Shown here: positions 1-9,356 of the stretch, piece by piece
Numbering within the stretch: position 1 is the stretch's first letter
Layout of the letters: every line of letters starts with the position of its first letter
Origin: Youxingia wuxianensis
GTDB lineage: Bacteria > Bacillota > Clostridia > Oscillospirales > Ruminococcaceae
Assembly (NCBI RefSeq): GCF_014385085.1
Contig: NZ_JACRTD010000001.1
Span: forward strand, 62,001-126,000
Length of the DNA stretch: 64,000 bases
Direction of reading: 5' to 3'
Position numbers and translations under genes: made by a program
Notes under the pieces: generated by a model
What the model saw: the letters and a program-made list of their open reading frames with translations, nothing else
Database searches by the model: none
Told to the model about the DNA's origin: nothing

Positions 1-1018
1 CATTATGCAGCAGGCAGAACGCAAACTGGATCGGGCCCGGGACGCTATGAAAGACGCGGAGCGGGAATGGAAGAAAGCAGGAGAACCGGCAACCGGCGAA
101 ATTGCAGAAAAATATGAAAAAGCGGAAGAGGAATATCAAGCTGCTTATAAAGAATGGATGGATGCGGACACCGAATACGGCGGAGAAGTTTCTGGGATAA
201 AGAAAACATATCGTAACGCCCGCATTGATTATGAAAACGCGTTAGCTCAGCGGGACGCTGCACAAAGAAGCGTGCAGGAAGCGCTGGAAGAAGCAAAAGA
301 CAATGTTACCGCCAACAAAATTCGGGCGGACTTAACGGCAGAGCAGTTGGATTTGCAGCTGATGGAAAAAAGGCTGGAGGACGCCACGATTAAATCCCCT
401 ATCTCCGGAACGGTAACCGCGGTATACGCCAAGCAGGGAATGCCGGGAAGCGGACTTTTGTTTGTGGTAGAAAATACAGACGACTTGATTATTAAAACTA
501 CCATCAAGGAATATGACGTAGCCAGCGTGCAGCAGGGAATGCCTGCTACCATTAAAACCGACGGTACAGGGGAAGAGGTCTTTGATGGGGAAGTGAGCAT
601 GATTTCCCCAGTAGCGGTAAAGGATGCGCAAGGAAATACGAAAACCGATGCGGGAGTGGAATTTGATACGCAGATAAAAATCACTTCGCCCAACTCCGGT
701 TTAAAAGTGGGAATGCACACCCGTATGACAATTATTGTTCAGCAAAAGGACAACGTATACGGAGTGCCGTATGACGCGGTTGTTACCAATCCGGACGGGA
801 CCAATTCCATTTACATAGCTCAGCCTGCGGAAGAAGGAAAATATATCGCTGTGGCAGTGCCGGTTACTGTAGGAATGGAAAGCGACTTTTATTCGGAGAT
901 TTCTTCTGATCAGATTAAGGACGGAGATTTAGTAATTACCGACACTTCTACTGTCATTCCAGGAAGCGAGATTATTTTGGCCAATTCCCCTATAACATCG
1001 GAAGCGGCGGTGGAGTAA
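1..1018 (+). CDS. HlyD/MacA-family membrane fusion (adaptor) protein, 5' end cut by window
   Basis: Adaptor subunit of a tripartite-like ABC export system. The reading frame is open to the left edge, so the N-terminal membrane anchor and first half of the lipoyl domain lie outside the window; the Met at base 5 is probably internal. The visible 337 residues begin with about 120 residues of charged, Ala/Glu/Lys-rich helix (the coiled-coil hairpin of the family). A lipoyl half-motif (SPISGTVTAVYAKQG) follows near residue 133, then beta-barrel and membrane-proximal segments. The next two genes encode a MacB-like ATPase (4 bp downstream) and a permease, which supports a MacA-like role. The exported substrate cannot be inferred. 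Confident of family, not of substrate. Confidence 0.85.
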   Translation, partial: IMQQAERKLDRARDAMKDAEREWKKAGEPATGEIAEKYEKAEEEYQAAYKEWMDADTEYGGEVSGIKKTYRNARIDYENALAQRDAAQRSVQEALEEAKDNVTANKIRADLTAEQLDLQLMEKRLEDATIKSPISGTVTAVYAKQGMPGSGLLFVVENTDDLIIKTTIKEYDVASVQQGMPATIKTDGTGEEVFDGEVSMISPVAVKDAQGNTKTDAGVEFDTQIKITSPNSGLKVGMHTRMTIIVQQKDNVYGVPYDAVVTNPDGTNSIYIAQPAEEGKYIAVAVPVTVGMESDFYSEISSDQIKDGDLVITDTSTVIPGSEIILANSPITSEAAVE

Positions 1019-1022
1019 CGGT

Positions 1023-1733
1023 ATGAGTGATAAATTAATTATCGATATGCACGATATCGTTAAAAAGTTTTATATTGGTCAGCCGAATGAGCTGACGATT
1101 TTAAAAGGGCTTGACATACAGGTGCGGGAAGGCGAATTTGTTTCTGTAGTAGGGGCTTCCGGTTCAGGAAAGTCCACGTTGATGAATATTATCGGCGTGC
1201 TTGATCGGCCCAGCGAAGGGTCCTATGTGCTGGATGGAGTAGATATTGCGACTATCGCCGACGACGAGCTTTCTGAAATCCGCAATTCCAAAATTGGATT
1301 CGTATTTCAAACCTTTAACCTGATCCCGCGGACCTCCGCTCTGCGCAATGTAGAACTGCCTATGCTTTATGCAGGCGTGCCTATGGGAGAAAGGACCCGT
1401 CGGGCCAAACAGCTTCTTGCTATGGTGGAAATGGATGATCGTATGGATCATATGCCAAATGAACTTTCCGGCGGCCAGAAACAAAGGGTTGCCATTGCCC
1501 GGGCAATGGCCAACGATCCATCGATTATTCTGGCGGATGAACCTACCGGGGCATTGGATACCGCCACTGGGCGTCTGGTAATGGATCTTTTCCATACTCT
1601 TCACCGGGATCAGGGAAAAACCATTGTGCTTATTACCCATAACCCAGAACTGGCCCAGGAAACAGAGCGTATTATCACCTTAAGCGATGGTGAAATTATA
1701 GGAAATAGAGCGGGGGCAGAGGTATGTATTTAA
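1023..1733 (+). CDS. MacB/LolD-type ABC transporter ATP-binding protein
   Basis: ATPase of 236 residues that would power the permease encoded next. Walker [10 protein letters not shown] lies near residue 43, the signature LSGGQKQR near 148, and Walker [12 protein letters not shown] near 168, followed by the switch His in LITHNPE. Length and motif order fit the LolD/MacB ATPase family of MacAB- and FtsX-type systems. The start sits 4 bp after the adaptor stop, and the gene overlaps the permease gene by 10 bp, so the three are almost certainly translated from one mRNA. The substrate is unknown; relatives export peptides, antibiotics or lipoproteins. Confidence 0.92.
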   Translation: MSDKLIIDMHDIVKKFYIGQPNELTILKGLDIQVREGEFVSVVGASGSGKSTLMNIIGVLDRPSEGSYVLDGVDIATIADDELSEIRNSKIGFVFQTFNLIPRTSALRNVELPMLYAGVPMGERTRRAKQLLAMVEMDDRMDHMPNELSGGQKQRVAIARAMANDPSIILADEPTGALDTATGRLVMDLFHTLHRDQGKTIVLITHNPELAQETERIITLSDGEIIGNRAGAEVCI

Positions 1734-2992
1734 AGGAAAATATCTCCCTTGCAATTATGGGCTTAAAAGCGAATAAAATGCGGGCGCTGCTCACTATGCT
1801 GGGGATTATCATCGGTATCAGCTCAGTAATTACGATTGTAACAGTGGGCGATGCGATGACAAACTCGGTAACCTCGGTTCTGAATGATATGGGCGCCAAC
1901 AGCATCCAGATTATGATTTCCGATAAGCCGGACGAACATGGAAATACCAACTATACCCGCGCCTGGGAAGACAGCGATATGATTACCGATGAGATGATGG
2001 AGCTGTATACAGAAGCCTTCGGGGATAAAATTCACGCTTATGCAGTCACAACGAACCTGGGCAACGGCCAAGCGATGAACGGAAGAAATGAAGCCAATGG
2101 CTATGTGATAGGCACGAACGCCGGCGCGATAGATATTCAAAATGTGGATATTCTAGCGGGGCACTTCCTTAATCAGCGGGAGGTCAGCGGATCTAAATAT
2201 GTAACGGTTATTTCTGACCGCTTTGTAGAAAAGCTTTTTCCTGGCATCACGATGCAGGAGGCCTTGGGAAAAGAAGTCAAGATGCGGCTCAACCAAGGAA
2301 CTTATACCTTTCTTGTGGTAGGAGTGTATCATTATGAGGTTACTGGTATGATGGCTACCATGACGGGAGATACAAGTACGTCGGTATTTATCCCTCAGAC
2401 AGTGGCCCAACAGATTGCTCAGAGTGATACTACTGGATATTATGCCGCTCAGATTAAGGCGAGCAGCCAGGTTACCGATATGGAAGCCTTTGCCAAACAG
2501 ACGGAGGACTATTTTAATAGGCATTTCTACCGTTCCAATAACTATGTGCAGATCCGGGCAGACAATATGGACAGCATGATCGGACAGATGAACTCGGTTA
2601 TGGGAACCATGAGCATTGCCATTGGGATTATTGCTGGAATTTCTCTGCTGGTAGGCGGTATCGGTGTTATGAATATTATGCTGGTATCAGTAACGGAACG
2701 TACTCGTGAAATCGGTACTCGAAAGGCCCTGGGGGCTAAAAATAGTGCGATCCGGATACAGTTTATTGTGGAATCTGTGATTATCTGTCTTATCGGCGGA
2801 TTAATTGGTATCCTATTGGGAACTTCCTTGGGACGGCTGGGCTCCAGCTTGCTTGGGTTCGCGTCGTGGCCGTCAATTACCATTGTATTGGTAGCGGTTA
2901 GCTTCTCCATGGCGATCGGAGTATTCTTTGGGTATTATCCCGCGAACAAAGCGGCAAAACTGGACCCTATCGAAGCGCTGCGCTACGAGTAA
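1724..2992 (+). CDS. MacB-like ABC transporter permease (FtsX domain)
   Basis: Permease of 422 residues with the MacB/FtsX plan. One N-terminal membrane segment (about 17-40) is followed by a large extracytoplasmic domain (about 45-280) and three C-terminal membrane segments (about 285-310, 345-370 and 385-410). The FtsX signature surrounds the loop with SVTERTREIGTRKALGA. It starts inside the end of the ATPase gene (10-bp overlap) and closes the operon, being followed directly by a strong hairpin terminator. The ATPase is a separate protein, as is usual in Gram-positive relatives, whereas Gram-negative MacB fuses the two. Confidence 0.9.
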   Translation: MYLKENISLAIMGLKANKMRALLTMLGIIIGISSVITIVTVGDAMTNSVTSVLNDMGANSIQIMISDKPDEHGNTNYTRAWEDSDMITDEMMELYTEAFGDKIHAYAVTTNLGNGQAMNGRNEANGYVIGTNAGAIDIQNVDILAGHFLNQREVSGSKYVTVISDRFVEKLFPGITMQEALGKEVKMRLNQGTYTFLVVGVYHYEVTGMMATMTGDTSTSVFIPQTVAQQIAQSDTTGYYAAQIKASSQVTDMEAFAKQTEDYFNRHFYRSNNYVQIRADNMDSMIGQMNSVMGTMSIAIGIIAGISLLVGGIGVMNIMLVSVTERTREIGTRKALGAKNSAIRIQFIVESVIICLIGGLIGILLGTSLGRLGSSLLGFASWPSITIVLVAVSFSMAIGVFFGYYPANKAAKLDPIEALRYE

Positions 2993-3007
2993 CTTTTTCA
3001 TATACAG

Positions 3008-3045
3008 AAAAGGCGAAAAGCTATTTTCAGCTTTTCGCCTTTTTG
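3008..3045. terminator. Bidirectional intrinsic terminator between convergent genes
   Basis: A perfect 15-bp stem (3008-3022 with 3029-3043) with a 6-nt loop; the arm ends in T-runs on both strands. It lies between the MacB-like permease (+) and the deacetylase (-) and overlaps the deacetylase 3' end. Confidence 0.9.
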
Positions 3046-3920
3046 TTTTCATCAGCTTTATAGGCTTTTTTTAAAATGGACTGCAAAGAAACACCGTGAG
3101 GACGGTTAAACCGGTTCAGATGATAAAGTTCCTCCGGGTCACCGGTAAGATAATTGAGCCGCTCCCGACAGACGAGTGCCCCTGTAAAGCCAAGTTCCTT
3201 AATAACAGGGAGGGCCTCTGGACTGATCTGGCCGAAAGGATAGGTAAAGACGGTGGGATAGAACCCAAGTTTATCAAAAATTTCCTGCTGAAGGGCCCCG
3301 ATATCATCGATTAATGCCTGGCGGTAATGTGCATTATCCTCACCGGGAATTTTTTTCGCGCCGTGCCGGCCGTTTTCGTTCACATGCATATTATAGCTGT
3401 GGTTTTGTATTTCTACCCGTCCGCTGATTACCATTTCCTGCATCTGCTCCCAGGTTGCGTGGGAATAGCGGACGTGATGATCGGACGTCTGCGAGTATAG
3501 ATCGGCATATTTTCCCACAATAGAAAATACCGCTTTCGCGTCCATCTCCTGAAGGATGGGATAGGCATATTCATAAAAACTCTCATATCCGTCGTCAAAC
3601 GTAATCATCACCGGTTTTTCAGGAAGGGCGACGCCTTGATAAACATAATCAATTAAATCCTGCATCAGGATGAATTGATACCCTTGCTCTTTTAGATATT
3701 GTAAATCCCCCTTAAATTCTTCCGGGGAGATAGTATACTTATTCAGGCGGTCGTCTTCTTTGAGTATATGATGGTACATAGCAATGGGGAGGGTTATTTC
3801 CTGCACAGGATAGGTCATAGCCGCGTCTGCCGTGGGAATACAAACCCGCATTGCCAGGGAGTAGATGGATACAGCCAGCGCCAGGGAGGTAAGGACGATA
3901 AGTTTCTCACAAAGTTTCAC
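3027..3920 (-). CDS. Secreted polysaccharide deacetylase (NodB domain, CE4)
   Basis: Carbohydrate esterase family 4 protein of 297 residues, expected to remove acetyl groups from peptidoglycan or another surface polysaccharide outside the membrane. A hydrophobic N-terminal segment (about 6-33) is a signal peptide or anchor. The family's metal motifs are present: ITFDDGY near residue 108 and the H-x4-H motif in HSYNMH near 173. YPFGQ near 232 is the third conserved block. Start codon is GTG. It runs opposite to its neighbours as a single-gene unit, with its 3' end in a shared terminator. Exact substrate (GlcNAc or MurNAc) cannot be told. Confidence 0.88.
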   Translation of the reverse strand: MKLCEKLIVLTSLALAVSIYSLAMRVCIPTADAAMTYPVQEITLPIAMYHHILKEDDRLNKYTISPEEFKGDLQYLKEQGYQFILMQDLIDYVYQGVALPEKPVMITFDDGYESFYEYAYPILQEMDAKAVFSIVGKYADLYSQTSDHHVRYSHATWEQMQEMVISGRVEIQNHSYNMHVNENGRHGAKKIPGEDNAHYRQALIDDIGALQQEIFDKLGFYPTVFTYPFGQISPEALPVIKELGFTGALVCRERLNYLTGDPEELYHLNRFNRPHGVSLQSILKKAYKADENKKAKS

Positions 3921-4002
3921 GGATACTCACACCTTCTCTATGATATCTTAGTTTATGCGCTGGGCAAGAGGGAATATGACTTTAGAAAAATAGCAAAACT
4001 TC

Positions 4003-4031
4003 TTGTAATAAAAGCAAGAGAAGAATATAAT
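4003..4031 (+). promoter_or_regulatory. SigA-type promoter for the AEC transporter gene
   Basis: TTGTAA at 4003-4008, a 17-bp spacer, and TATAAT at 4026-4031. The ATG at 4030 falls inside the -10 box, which excludes it as the start codon and supports the start at 4066. Confidence 0.7.
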
Positions 4032-4065
4032 GGCCAAGGAGAATTTTTTTAAGGAGAAGGTAAGG

Positions 4066-4989
4066 ATGACGCTGGGGATCATTATCAATCAGATTTTCAT
4101 TTTATTTGGAATGCTGGCGCTGGGAGTGCTGGCTTATAAATTCCATATGGTGGATGAAAACGCTAACGAAGCCTTGTCCAGCCTTCTGCTAAAGGTTACT
4201 ATGCCCTGTACTCTCATTGCTGCAGGATGTGTGGATACCTATGGAGTAAGGACTATGGAACTGGTCAAAATGACAGTGGTATTTATTGGTTATTATGTGC
4301 TGGCGCTGCTGCTGATGGCCTCCATCGCCAAAGGGCTGAAAATCAAGGGAGAAAAAGGAATTATTTTTCGTATATCCGGCGTATTCGCCAATAACGGATT
4401 TATCGGTATCCCGCTGGTAGCGGGGATTTTGGGAGACCAGGGAATTGTTTTTGTGGCGCTTTCCATGATGGTATATAATCTGATTTATTTTACCTATGGG
4501 GTTACCATGTATCAAACAAATGGAAAACCTCAGCTTCGCGGGCTGATTTCCCCGGCTAACGCAGCCGCGGTAATTATGCTGATAATGGTGCTCACCGGTC
4601 TTCGCCCGCCGGCGCCGGTGCAGACTTTGTGCGAGCAGGTAGGCGCCTGTACTACGCCGCTGTCGATGATGATTATCGGTGTTATGTTGGGTAGCTGCAA
4701 TGCAAGACAAGTGATAAAAAATAAACTAGTATGGTTCATTTCCCTTGTCCGGCTGGTGATTGTGCCAGTGCTGTTTATGGTCTGTATTTTACCGCTGAGG
4801 CTGGGATACATAGAAAATATGGTATTTGCTATTGTAACCGCCTGTCCGGTGGGATGTTTTGGGCCTGTAGTGGCCAGACAATATCATGTAGAGCCGGAGC
4901 TGGCTTCTATGGCTGTGGTTCATTCCACAGCGCTCCTTATGGTAACCATGCCCTGTATCCTACTTTTTGCCAACTGGCTGTATACATAA
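4066..4989 (+). CDS. AEC (auxin efflux carrier) family transporter
   Basis: Integral membrane protein of about 307 residues with some ten hydrophobic segments split into two halves, as in the AEC family of organic anion/malate-type permeases. An upstream in-frame ATG at 4030 lies in the promoter -10 box. The ATG at 4066 has AAGGAG at 4051-4056 and is preferred. The Asn/Pro-containing NNGFIGIPLV region in the first half and the VTMPC repeats fit the family. It stands alone between a promoter and a terminator. The transported compound is not predictable; bacterial members include malate and other carboxylate carriers. Confidence 0.82.
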   Translation: MTLGIIINQIFILFGMLALGVLAYKFHMVDENANEALSSLLLKVTMPCTLIAAGCVDTYGVRTMELVKMTVVFIGYYVLALLLMASIAKGLKIKGEKGIIFRISGVFANNGFIGIPLVAGILGDQGIVFVALSMMVYNLIYFTYGVTMYQTNGKPQLRGLISPANAAAVIMLIMVLTGLRPPAPVQTLCEQVGACTTPLSMMIIGVMLGSCNARQVIKNKLVWFISLVRLVIVPVLFMVCILPLRLGYIENMVFAIVTACPVGCFGPVVARQYHVEPELASMAVVHSTALLMVTMPCILLFANWLYT

Positions 4990-4997
4990 CCGAGATG

Positions 4998-5034
4998 AAA
5001 AAAGAGACGGCTTTTTTGTCGGTCTCTTTTTCAC
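4998..5034 (+). terminator. Intrinsic terminator after AEC transporter gene
   Basis: Stem of 10 bp pairing 4999-5008 with 5022-5031, followed by a T-rich end; it lies just downstream of the stop codon at 4989. Confidence 0.75.
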
Positions 5035-5063
5035 TTGTACAAAGGGACCATTTCTGTTAAAAT
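5035..5063 (+). promoter_or_regulatory. SigA-type promoter for the ABC-F gene
   Basis: TTGTAC at 5035-5040, 17-bp spacer, TAAAAT at 5058-5063, about 40 bp before the TTG start codon at 5104. Confidence 0.6.
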
Positions 5064-5103
5064 GAATACCAGTGATTGCAATACAGAAAAATGAGGGTTT
5101 ATT

Positions 5104-6903
5104 TTGATTTTACTTTCAGCGGAAAACATCAATAAAAGTTTTACAGAAAAGCCTGTTCTTGATGACAGTTCCTTTTTTTTGGAAGAAGGAGAAAAGGTGG
5201 GAGTTATCGGGATCAATGGGACCGGAAAGACCACGTTTCTTAAGATTTTGGCCGGTATGGAAACACCGGACAGCGGGAGGGTGACTTTAGGCGGCAGAGT
5301 GCGGATCGGTTACCTGCCGCAAAATCCAGAATTTATTCCGGGGGCTTGTGTTTTGCAGCAAGTGCTTCGGGGCGCCGGCGTATCCAGCGACGCGAAGGAG
5401 CATGAAGCCAAAACAATCCTTACCAAGCTGGGAATCAACCGGTTTGATGAGGATGTGGCGACGTTATCCGGCGGTCAAAAAAAGCGGGTAGCCATTGCCA
5501 GCGCTTTGATGACGCCGTGTGAAATACTGATTTTAGACGAACCCACCAATCATTTGGATAATGATATGATCTGCTGGTTGGAAAACTATTTGATCAGGTA
5601 TTCAGGCGCAATCGTTATGGTCACCCATGACCGCTATTTTCTTGATCGTGTGACCAATCGGATTGTGGAGATCGACCACGGAAAACTGTATAGTTATCAA
5701 AGCAACTATACCAAATTTCTAGAACTGAAATCCGAAAGAGAAAAAATGCAGGCCGCCACTCAGCGAAAATTAAAAACTTTGCTCCACCGGGAGTTGGAAT
5801 GGGCGCAGCGAGGCGCCCGTGCCCGAGGGACCAAAAGCCAGTATCGGTTGGATCGTATCGACGAGTTAAAGGACGCGCAATGTACGCAGGAAAACGCCCG
5901 GCTGACGTTAGGATCTATGGCGTCCCGGCTGGGGAAAAAGATTATTGAAATTGAAGGGGTATCCAAAAATTATAAGGAGAAAACGCTTTTCTCAGACTTT
6001 AGCTATATTTTGCTGCGGGACGATCGGATAGGCATTATTGGACCCAATGGATGTGGAAAATCTACTTTGCTTAAGGTACTGTGCGGACAACTGGAACCGG
6101 ACAATGGGAAAGTCGTTATCGGAGATACGGTGAAAATCGGTTATTTCTCCCAGGAATGGGAGGAGATGGACCCGTCCCAGAGGGTGATTGAATACATCCG
6201 GGGTGTGGCGGAGAATATTGAAACGCCTGAGGGTACGCTCACCGCGTCCCAGATGCTGGAGAAATTTCTGTTTTCCGGAGATTTACAGTGGAATACAATC
6301 GGAAGGCTGTCCGGCGGGGAAAGACGCCGGCTGTATCTATGCCGAGTGTTGATGGACGCGCCTAATGTGCTGCTGCTGGACGAGCCTACAAATGATTTGG
6401 ATATTGAGACGCTGATGATTTTAGAGGACTACCTGGAACAATTTCAGGGAGCAGTCATTGCGGTTTCCCACGACCGATATTTCTTGGATAAAACAGCCCA
6501 TCGGATATTCGCCTTTGAGCAGGATGGAAAAATCCAGCCGTATGAAGGAGGCTATACCGATTATTCTCATCGCTCGTCCCAGAGACAGGGTGCGGAAAAA
6601 ATAGAAAAGATCACAAAAGAAGAAAAAGAAAAACAGTATCCCAGGCAGCGGAAACTGAAGTTTAGCTATAAGGAAGAACGAGAATTTGAAACCATCGATG
6701 AGGATATTGCGGCGATGGAAGAGAAAATTTGCCAGTTGGATCAAGAGATAGAGGCACAGGGAAGCGACTATCAAAAACTGCAGGAGCTGCTGGATAAAAA
6801 GAAAGAGCTTTCCCAGCAGCTGGAAGAGAAATTGGAACGCTGGACATATTTAAATGAACTGGCGGAAAAAATTGCCGCACAAGAGGTGGAAAGCGGAAAA
6901 TAA
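5104..6903 (+). CDS. ABC-F family ATP-binding protein
   Basis: Soluble tandem ATPase of 599 residues with no membrane segment, so an ABC-F ribosome-associated factor and not a transporter. First domain: Walker A GINGTGKTT near residue 36, LSGGQKKR near 121, LDEPTNHLD near 143. Second domain: GPNGCGKST near 312, LSGGERRR near 401, LLLDEPTNDLD near 422. Between them lies the charged linker typical of ABC-F proteins, and the last 80 or so residues form a Glu/Lys-rich coiled coil as in Uup. The start is TTG, with GAGGG about 8 bp upstream. A role in rescuing stalled ribosomes is more likely than antibiotic resistance, but the sequence alone does not settle it. Confidence 0.88.
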   Translation: MILLSAENINKSFTEKPVLDDSSFFLEEGEKVGVIGINGTGKTTFLKILAGMETPDSGRVTLGGRVRIGYLPQNPEFIPGACVLQQVLRGAGVSSDAKEHEAKTILTKLGINRFDEDVATLSGGQKKRVAIASALMTPCEILILDEPTNHLDNDMICWLENYLIRYSGAIVMVTHDRYFLDRVTNRIVEIDHGKLYSYQSNYTKFLELKSEREKMQAATQRKLKTLLHRELEWAQRGARARGTKSQYRLDRIDELKDAQCTQENARLTLGSMASRLGKKIIEIEGVSKNYKEKTLFSDFSYILLRDDRIGIIGPNGCGKSTLLKVLCGQLEPDNGKVVIGDTVKIGYFSQEWEEMDPSQRVIEYIRGVAENIETPEGTLTASQMLEKFLFSGDLQWNTIGRLSGGERRRLYLCRVLMDAPNVLLLDEPTNDLDIETLMILEDYLEQFQGAVIAVSHDRYFLDKTAHRIFAFEQDGKIQPYEGGYTDYSHRSSQRQGAEKIEKITKEEKEKQYPRQRKLKFSYKEEREFETIDEDIAAMEEKICQLDQEIEAQGSDYQKLQELLDKKKELSQQLEEKLERWTYLNELAEKIAAQEVESGK

Positions 6904-6919
6904 AAAGGAGACAGGAAGT

Positions 6920-8668
6920 ATGAAAAAGATATTCAGCATGTTCTGCGCGTTGATGATTGCCCTTTCCTTATTGGGAATCCAGGTAACAGCGCAGGATACT
7001 ACGATTAAAGTATTTTTCACAAACGACGTCCACTCCCGGATAACCGAACAGATGGATGACCAGGGACAGCTAACTCAGCTGGGATATGCTCGTTATGCTA
7101 CTTTTATCAAAGAAAACGCCAAAGATGCGGCAGGAAAGCTGGTATTGGATGCGGGGGATGTATTTCACGGCCAGCCGTTTGCCAACTTAGAGAAGGGGGC
7201 CAGCGTCGCCCAAATCCTAAAAGCGATTGGCTATGACGCAATAGCTATCGGAAACCACGATTTTAACTATGGGGAAAATCGATTGGAAACCTTGGGGATA
7301 GAAAGCGGGGCCCCTTTGCTGGCGGCTAATATTACAAAGGATGGAAACCTTCGATATCAGGCGTCTGTTGTAAAAGAAATCGGAGGAGTGAAAGTGGGGA
7401 TTTTTGGCCTCACAACCCCGGATACCGCAGTGCTTGTCCATCCCTCGTTGATCAGCGGGCTGGACTTTGGTACCAAAAATTCCATTATCCAAACTGCAGA
7501 AGAAATGGTCGAACAGCTGCGGGGGCAGGGCTGCGACATTATTTTAGCCCTTACCCATTTGGGCACTAATGCAAGCAGCGGGTTTACCTCTATCGACCTT
7601 GCCAAAGAGGTAGATGGAATTGACGCTATCATCGATGGGCACAGCCATACCAGATTTGAAAACGATTATATTACGGAAAATAATACTGTCATTGTAAGCG
7701 CCGGAGAATATCTTAAAGCTGCCGGGATGCTGAGTATAGAGAAACAGGGAAATACATATGCGATCTCCGCCCAGGTCTTTGATGCGGCGGAACTTTCCCA
7801 GTACGCGCCGGACACACAAATTGAAAAAACCATCGAAGAGATCAATGAAAAGCAAATTGTTACCCTGGATAAGGTAGTAGGCAAATCGCCCTTCCCGCTG
7901 GACGGGGAACGTGCGAATGTCCGCAGTATGGAAACAAACCTTACAAAGGTCGTGTCTACCGCCTATAAAAATTATGCCGGCGCAGAAATTTCCTTAGTCA
8001 ACGGTGGAGATATTCGGGCATCTCTTCCGGAAGGGGAGATAACTCAATGGGATATTGTAAATACTCTCCCGTTTGGAAATACCATTGTGGTAAAAAGTGT
8101 CAAAGGAAAAGATATTGTGTCCGCTCTTAACAAGGGCTGGAACTATGGGGCAGGTTCTTATCTGCATTTTGACGGCATGGTAGTTCAGTATGAACCCTAT
8201 GAGGATGAAAACGGAAAGCATAATCGGGTGATTGAGGCCTATGTAAATGGGGAACCGTTGGAGGAGGAAAGGGAATACCAGGTTGCCATGTCGGATTATA
8301 TCGCTCAGGGCGGAGATGGATATGATATGCTGGCCGAAGCGCCGCTGGCCGCTCAGTTTGGAAGCGCGGAAGAAGCGTTGATCGAATATTTTAGCCAGCC
8401 AGGTATCCAGGGAAAAATTGAGCGGGTCAGTGAAGAAGTGCGTATGACCACAGAAGACGCCGCCGGATATGCCAAAGCTATGGTGGAGGCGCGGGCAAAA
8501 GAAGAAAAGAACAATGTCGGCTTCCGGGTTTTAGCTTGTGTCATTATCGCCGCGGGCCTGATATACGGTATTTGGAACCGGGAGAATGGCGCGGTGAATA
8601 CTTTCTTTGGCAAAAAGAAGGGCCAGCCCGGGTACAAGATGTTCATAAAACCCAAAAAACCAGAATAA
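6920..8668 (+). CDS. Membrane-anchored 5'-nucleotidase/UshA-type metallophosphatase
   Basis: Exported hydrolase of about 582 residues. The ATG at 6920 is preferred because AAAAGGAG precedes it and a signal peptide (about 1-24) follows; the in-frame extension to 6854 overlaps the ABC-F gene. The metallophosphatase domain has TNDVHSR near 33, DAGDVFHG near 80, GNHDFNYG near 110 and GHSHT near 240. The 5'-nucleotidase C-terminal domain (about 320-490) follows, and a C-terminal membrane segment (about 533-552) would hold the protein at the cell surface. Likely function is dephosphorylation of extracellular nucleotides. It follows the ABC-F stop by 16 bp and ends in a terminator. Confidence 0.88.
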   Translation: MKKIFSMFCALMIALSLLGIQVTAQDTTIKVFFTNDVHSRITEQMDDQGQLTQLGYARYATFIKENAKDAAGKLVLDAGDVFHGQPFANLEKGASVAQILKAIGYDAIAIGNHDFNYGENRLETLGIESGAPLLAANITKDGNLRYQASVVKEIGGVKVGIFGLTTPDTAVLVHPSLISGLDFGTKNSIIQTAEEMVEQLRGQGCDIILALTHLGTNASSGFTSIDLAKEVDGIDAIIDGHSHTRFENDYITENNTVIVSAGEYLKAAGMLSIEKQGNTYAISAQVFDAAELSQYAPDTQIEKTIEEINEKQIVTLDKVVGKSPFPLDGERANVRSMETNLTKVVSTAYKNYAGAEISLVNGGDIRASLPEGEITQWDIVNTLPFGNTIVVKSVKGKDIVSALNKGWNYGAGSYLHFDGMVVQYEPYEDENGKHNRVIEAYVNGEPLEEEREYQVAMSDYIAQGGDGYDMLAEAPLAAQFGSAEEALIEYFSQPGIQGKIERVSEEVRMTTEDAAGYAKAMVEARAKEEKNNVGFRVLACVIIAAGLIYGIWNRENGAVNTFFGKKKGQPGYKMFIKPKKPE

Positions 8669-8705
8669 AAGAAGAGGCGGAAAATTTTTCCGCCTCTTCT
8701 TTTAT
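8665..8705 (+). terminator. Intrinsic terminator (20-bp palindrome)
   Basis: Near-perfect palindrome of two 20-base arms around base 8685, including the stop codon of the nucleotidase gene, with a T-run in the 3' arm. Confidence 0.88.
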
Positions 8706-8710
8706 AAAAA

Positions 8711-8777
8711 AATGTAAAACTAACTTGACATTATATGTAAAGTAAACTATACTATAAATGTAATGAAAACTTTACAT
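8711..8777 (+). promoter_or_regulatory. Promoter and inverted-repeat operator of the small HTH regulator
   Basis: TTGACA at 8725-8730, 17-bp spacer and TATACT at 8748-8753 form a near-consensus promoter. ATGTAAAGT at 8735-8743 lies in the spacer and is exactly inverted as ACTTTACAT at 8769-8777; a further ATGTAAA half-site is at 8712-8718. These half-sites bracket the -10 box and the predicted transcription start and are a plausible binding site for the regulator encoded 25 bp downstream. Confidence 0.6.
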
Positions 8778-8801
8778 TTGCAATATAGGGGGAAGGAAAG
8801 T

Positions 8802-8999
8802 GTGAACAATACAATCAGCGCCCTTCGTAAGGAAAATAAAATTACGCAGGAAGAATTGGCGGAGGCGGTAGGCGTAACCCGGCAGACAATTATCTCCCTG
8901 GAAAACGGGAAATATAACGCTTCTTTGCAGCTGGCACATAAAATCGCCGTATATTTTGGAAAAACGATAGAACAGATCTTCTTATTTGATATGGAGTGA
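8802..8999 (+). CDS. Small XRE-family HTH transcriptional regulator
   Basis: Single-domain helix-turn-helix protein of about 65 residues. The GTG at 8802 is preferred because GGAAGGA lies 7 bp upstream and the family starts close to the first helix; the ATG at 8763 lies inside the operator region. The HTH is seen in [17 protein letters not shown] with the following [15 protein letters not shown], which matches the compact YozG-like group. It overlaps the next gene by 4 bp and forms a unit with two small membrane proteins. This is a common pairing in which the regulator controls its own operon. Autoregulation is inferred from the inverted repeats upstream. Confidence 0.85.
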   Translation: MNNTISALRKENKITQEELAEAVGVTRQTIISLENGKYNASLQLAHKIAVYFGKTIEQIFLFDME

Positions 9000-9295
9000 A
9001 TGATGTGAGAACAAAAATAGTAAAGTGGCTTGAAGTTTTTGTGGAGTCTGTAAATTATATTATTATCAATTATGCACTTTCCAACATGGCATTTTTATTC
9101 AAACACAATTTGCTGTATATCCTGTTTTTTGCGTCTGAAATATGGATTATGGGGAGTTATTGGAAAAAGGTATGTGAGCTAACAAAAAATAAAATGGCTG
9201 CTGCAGTTTTTCTCATCGGCTGCTTTCTTATTCATATTGGCATGATATATTTTGTAGGGCATATTTCAGGTGCAATTATCCCGTTTAGGGGGTAA
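8996..9295 (+). CDS. Small hypothetical membrane protein
   Basis: Protein of 99 residues with two clear hydrophobic segments (about 38-55 and 67-88). It begins with GTG overlapping the stop of the HTH gene (translational coupling); a second GTG three codons later is also possible. I do not recognise a family. Position between a small HTH regulator and another membrane protein suggests a shared function at the membrane. Confidence 0.6.
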   Translation: MNDVRTKIVKWLEVFVESVNYIIINYALSNMAFLFKHNLLYILFFASEIWIMGSYWKKVCELTKNKMAAAVFLIGCFLIHIGMIYFVGHISGAIIPFRG

Positions 9296-9356
9296 ATACA
9301 CAAATATCAAACAAATAAATTGGTAAACAAAACGACTTTGCTAAGGAGGAATAATC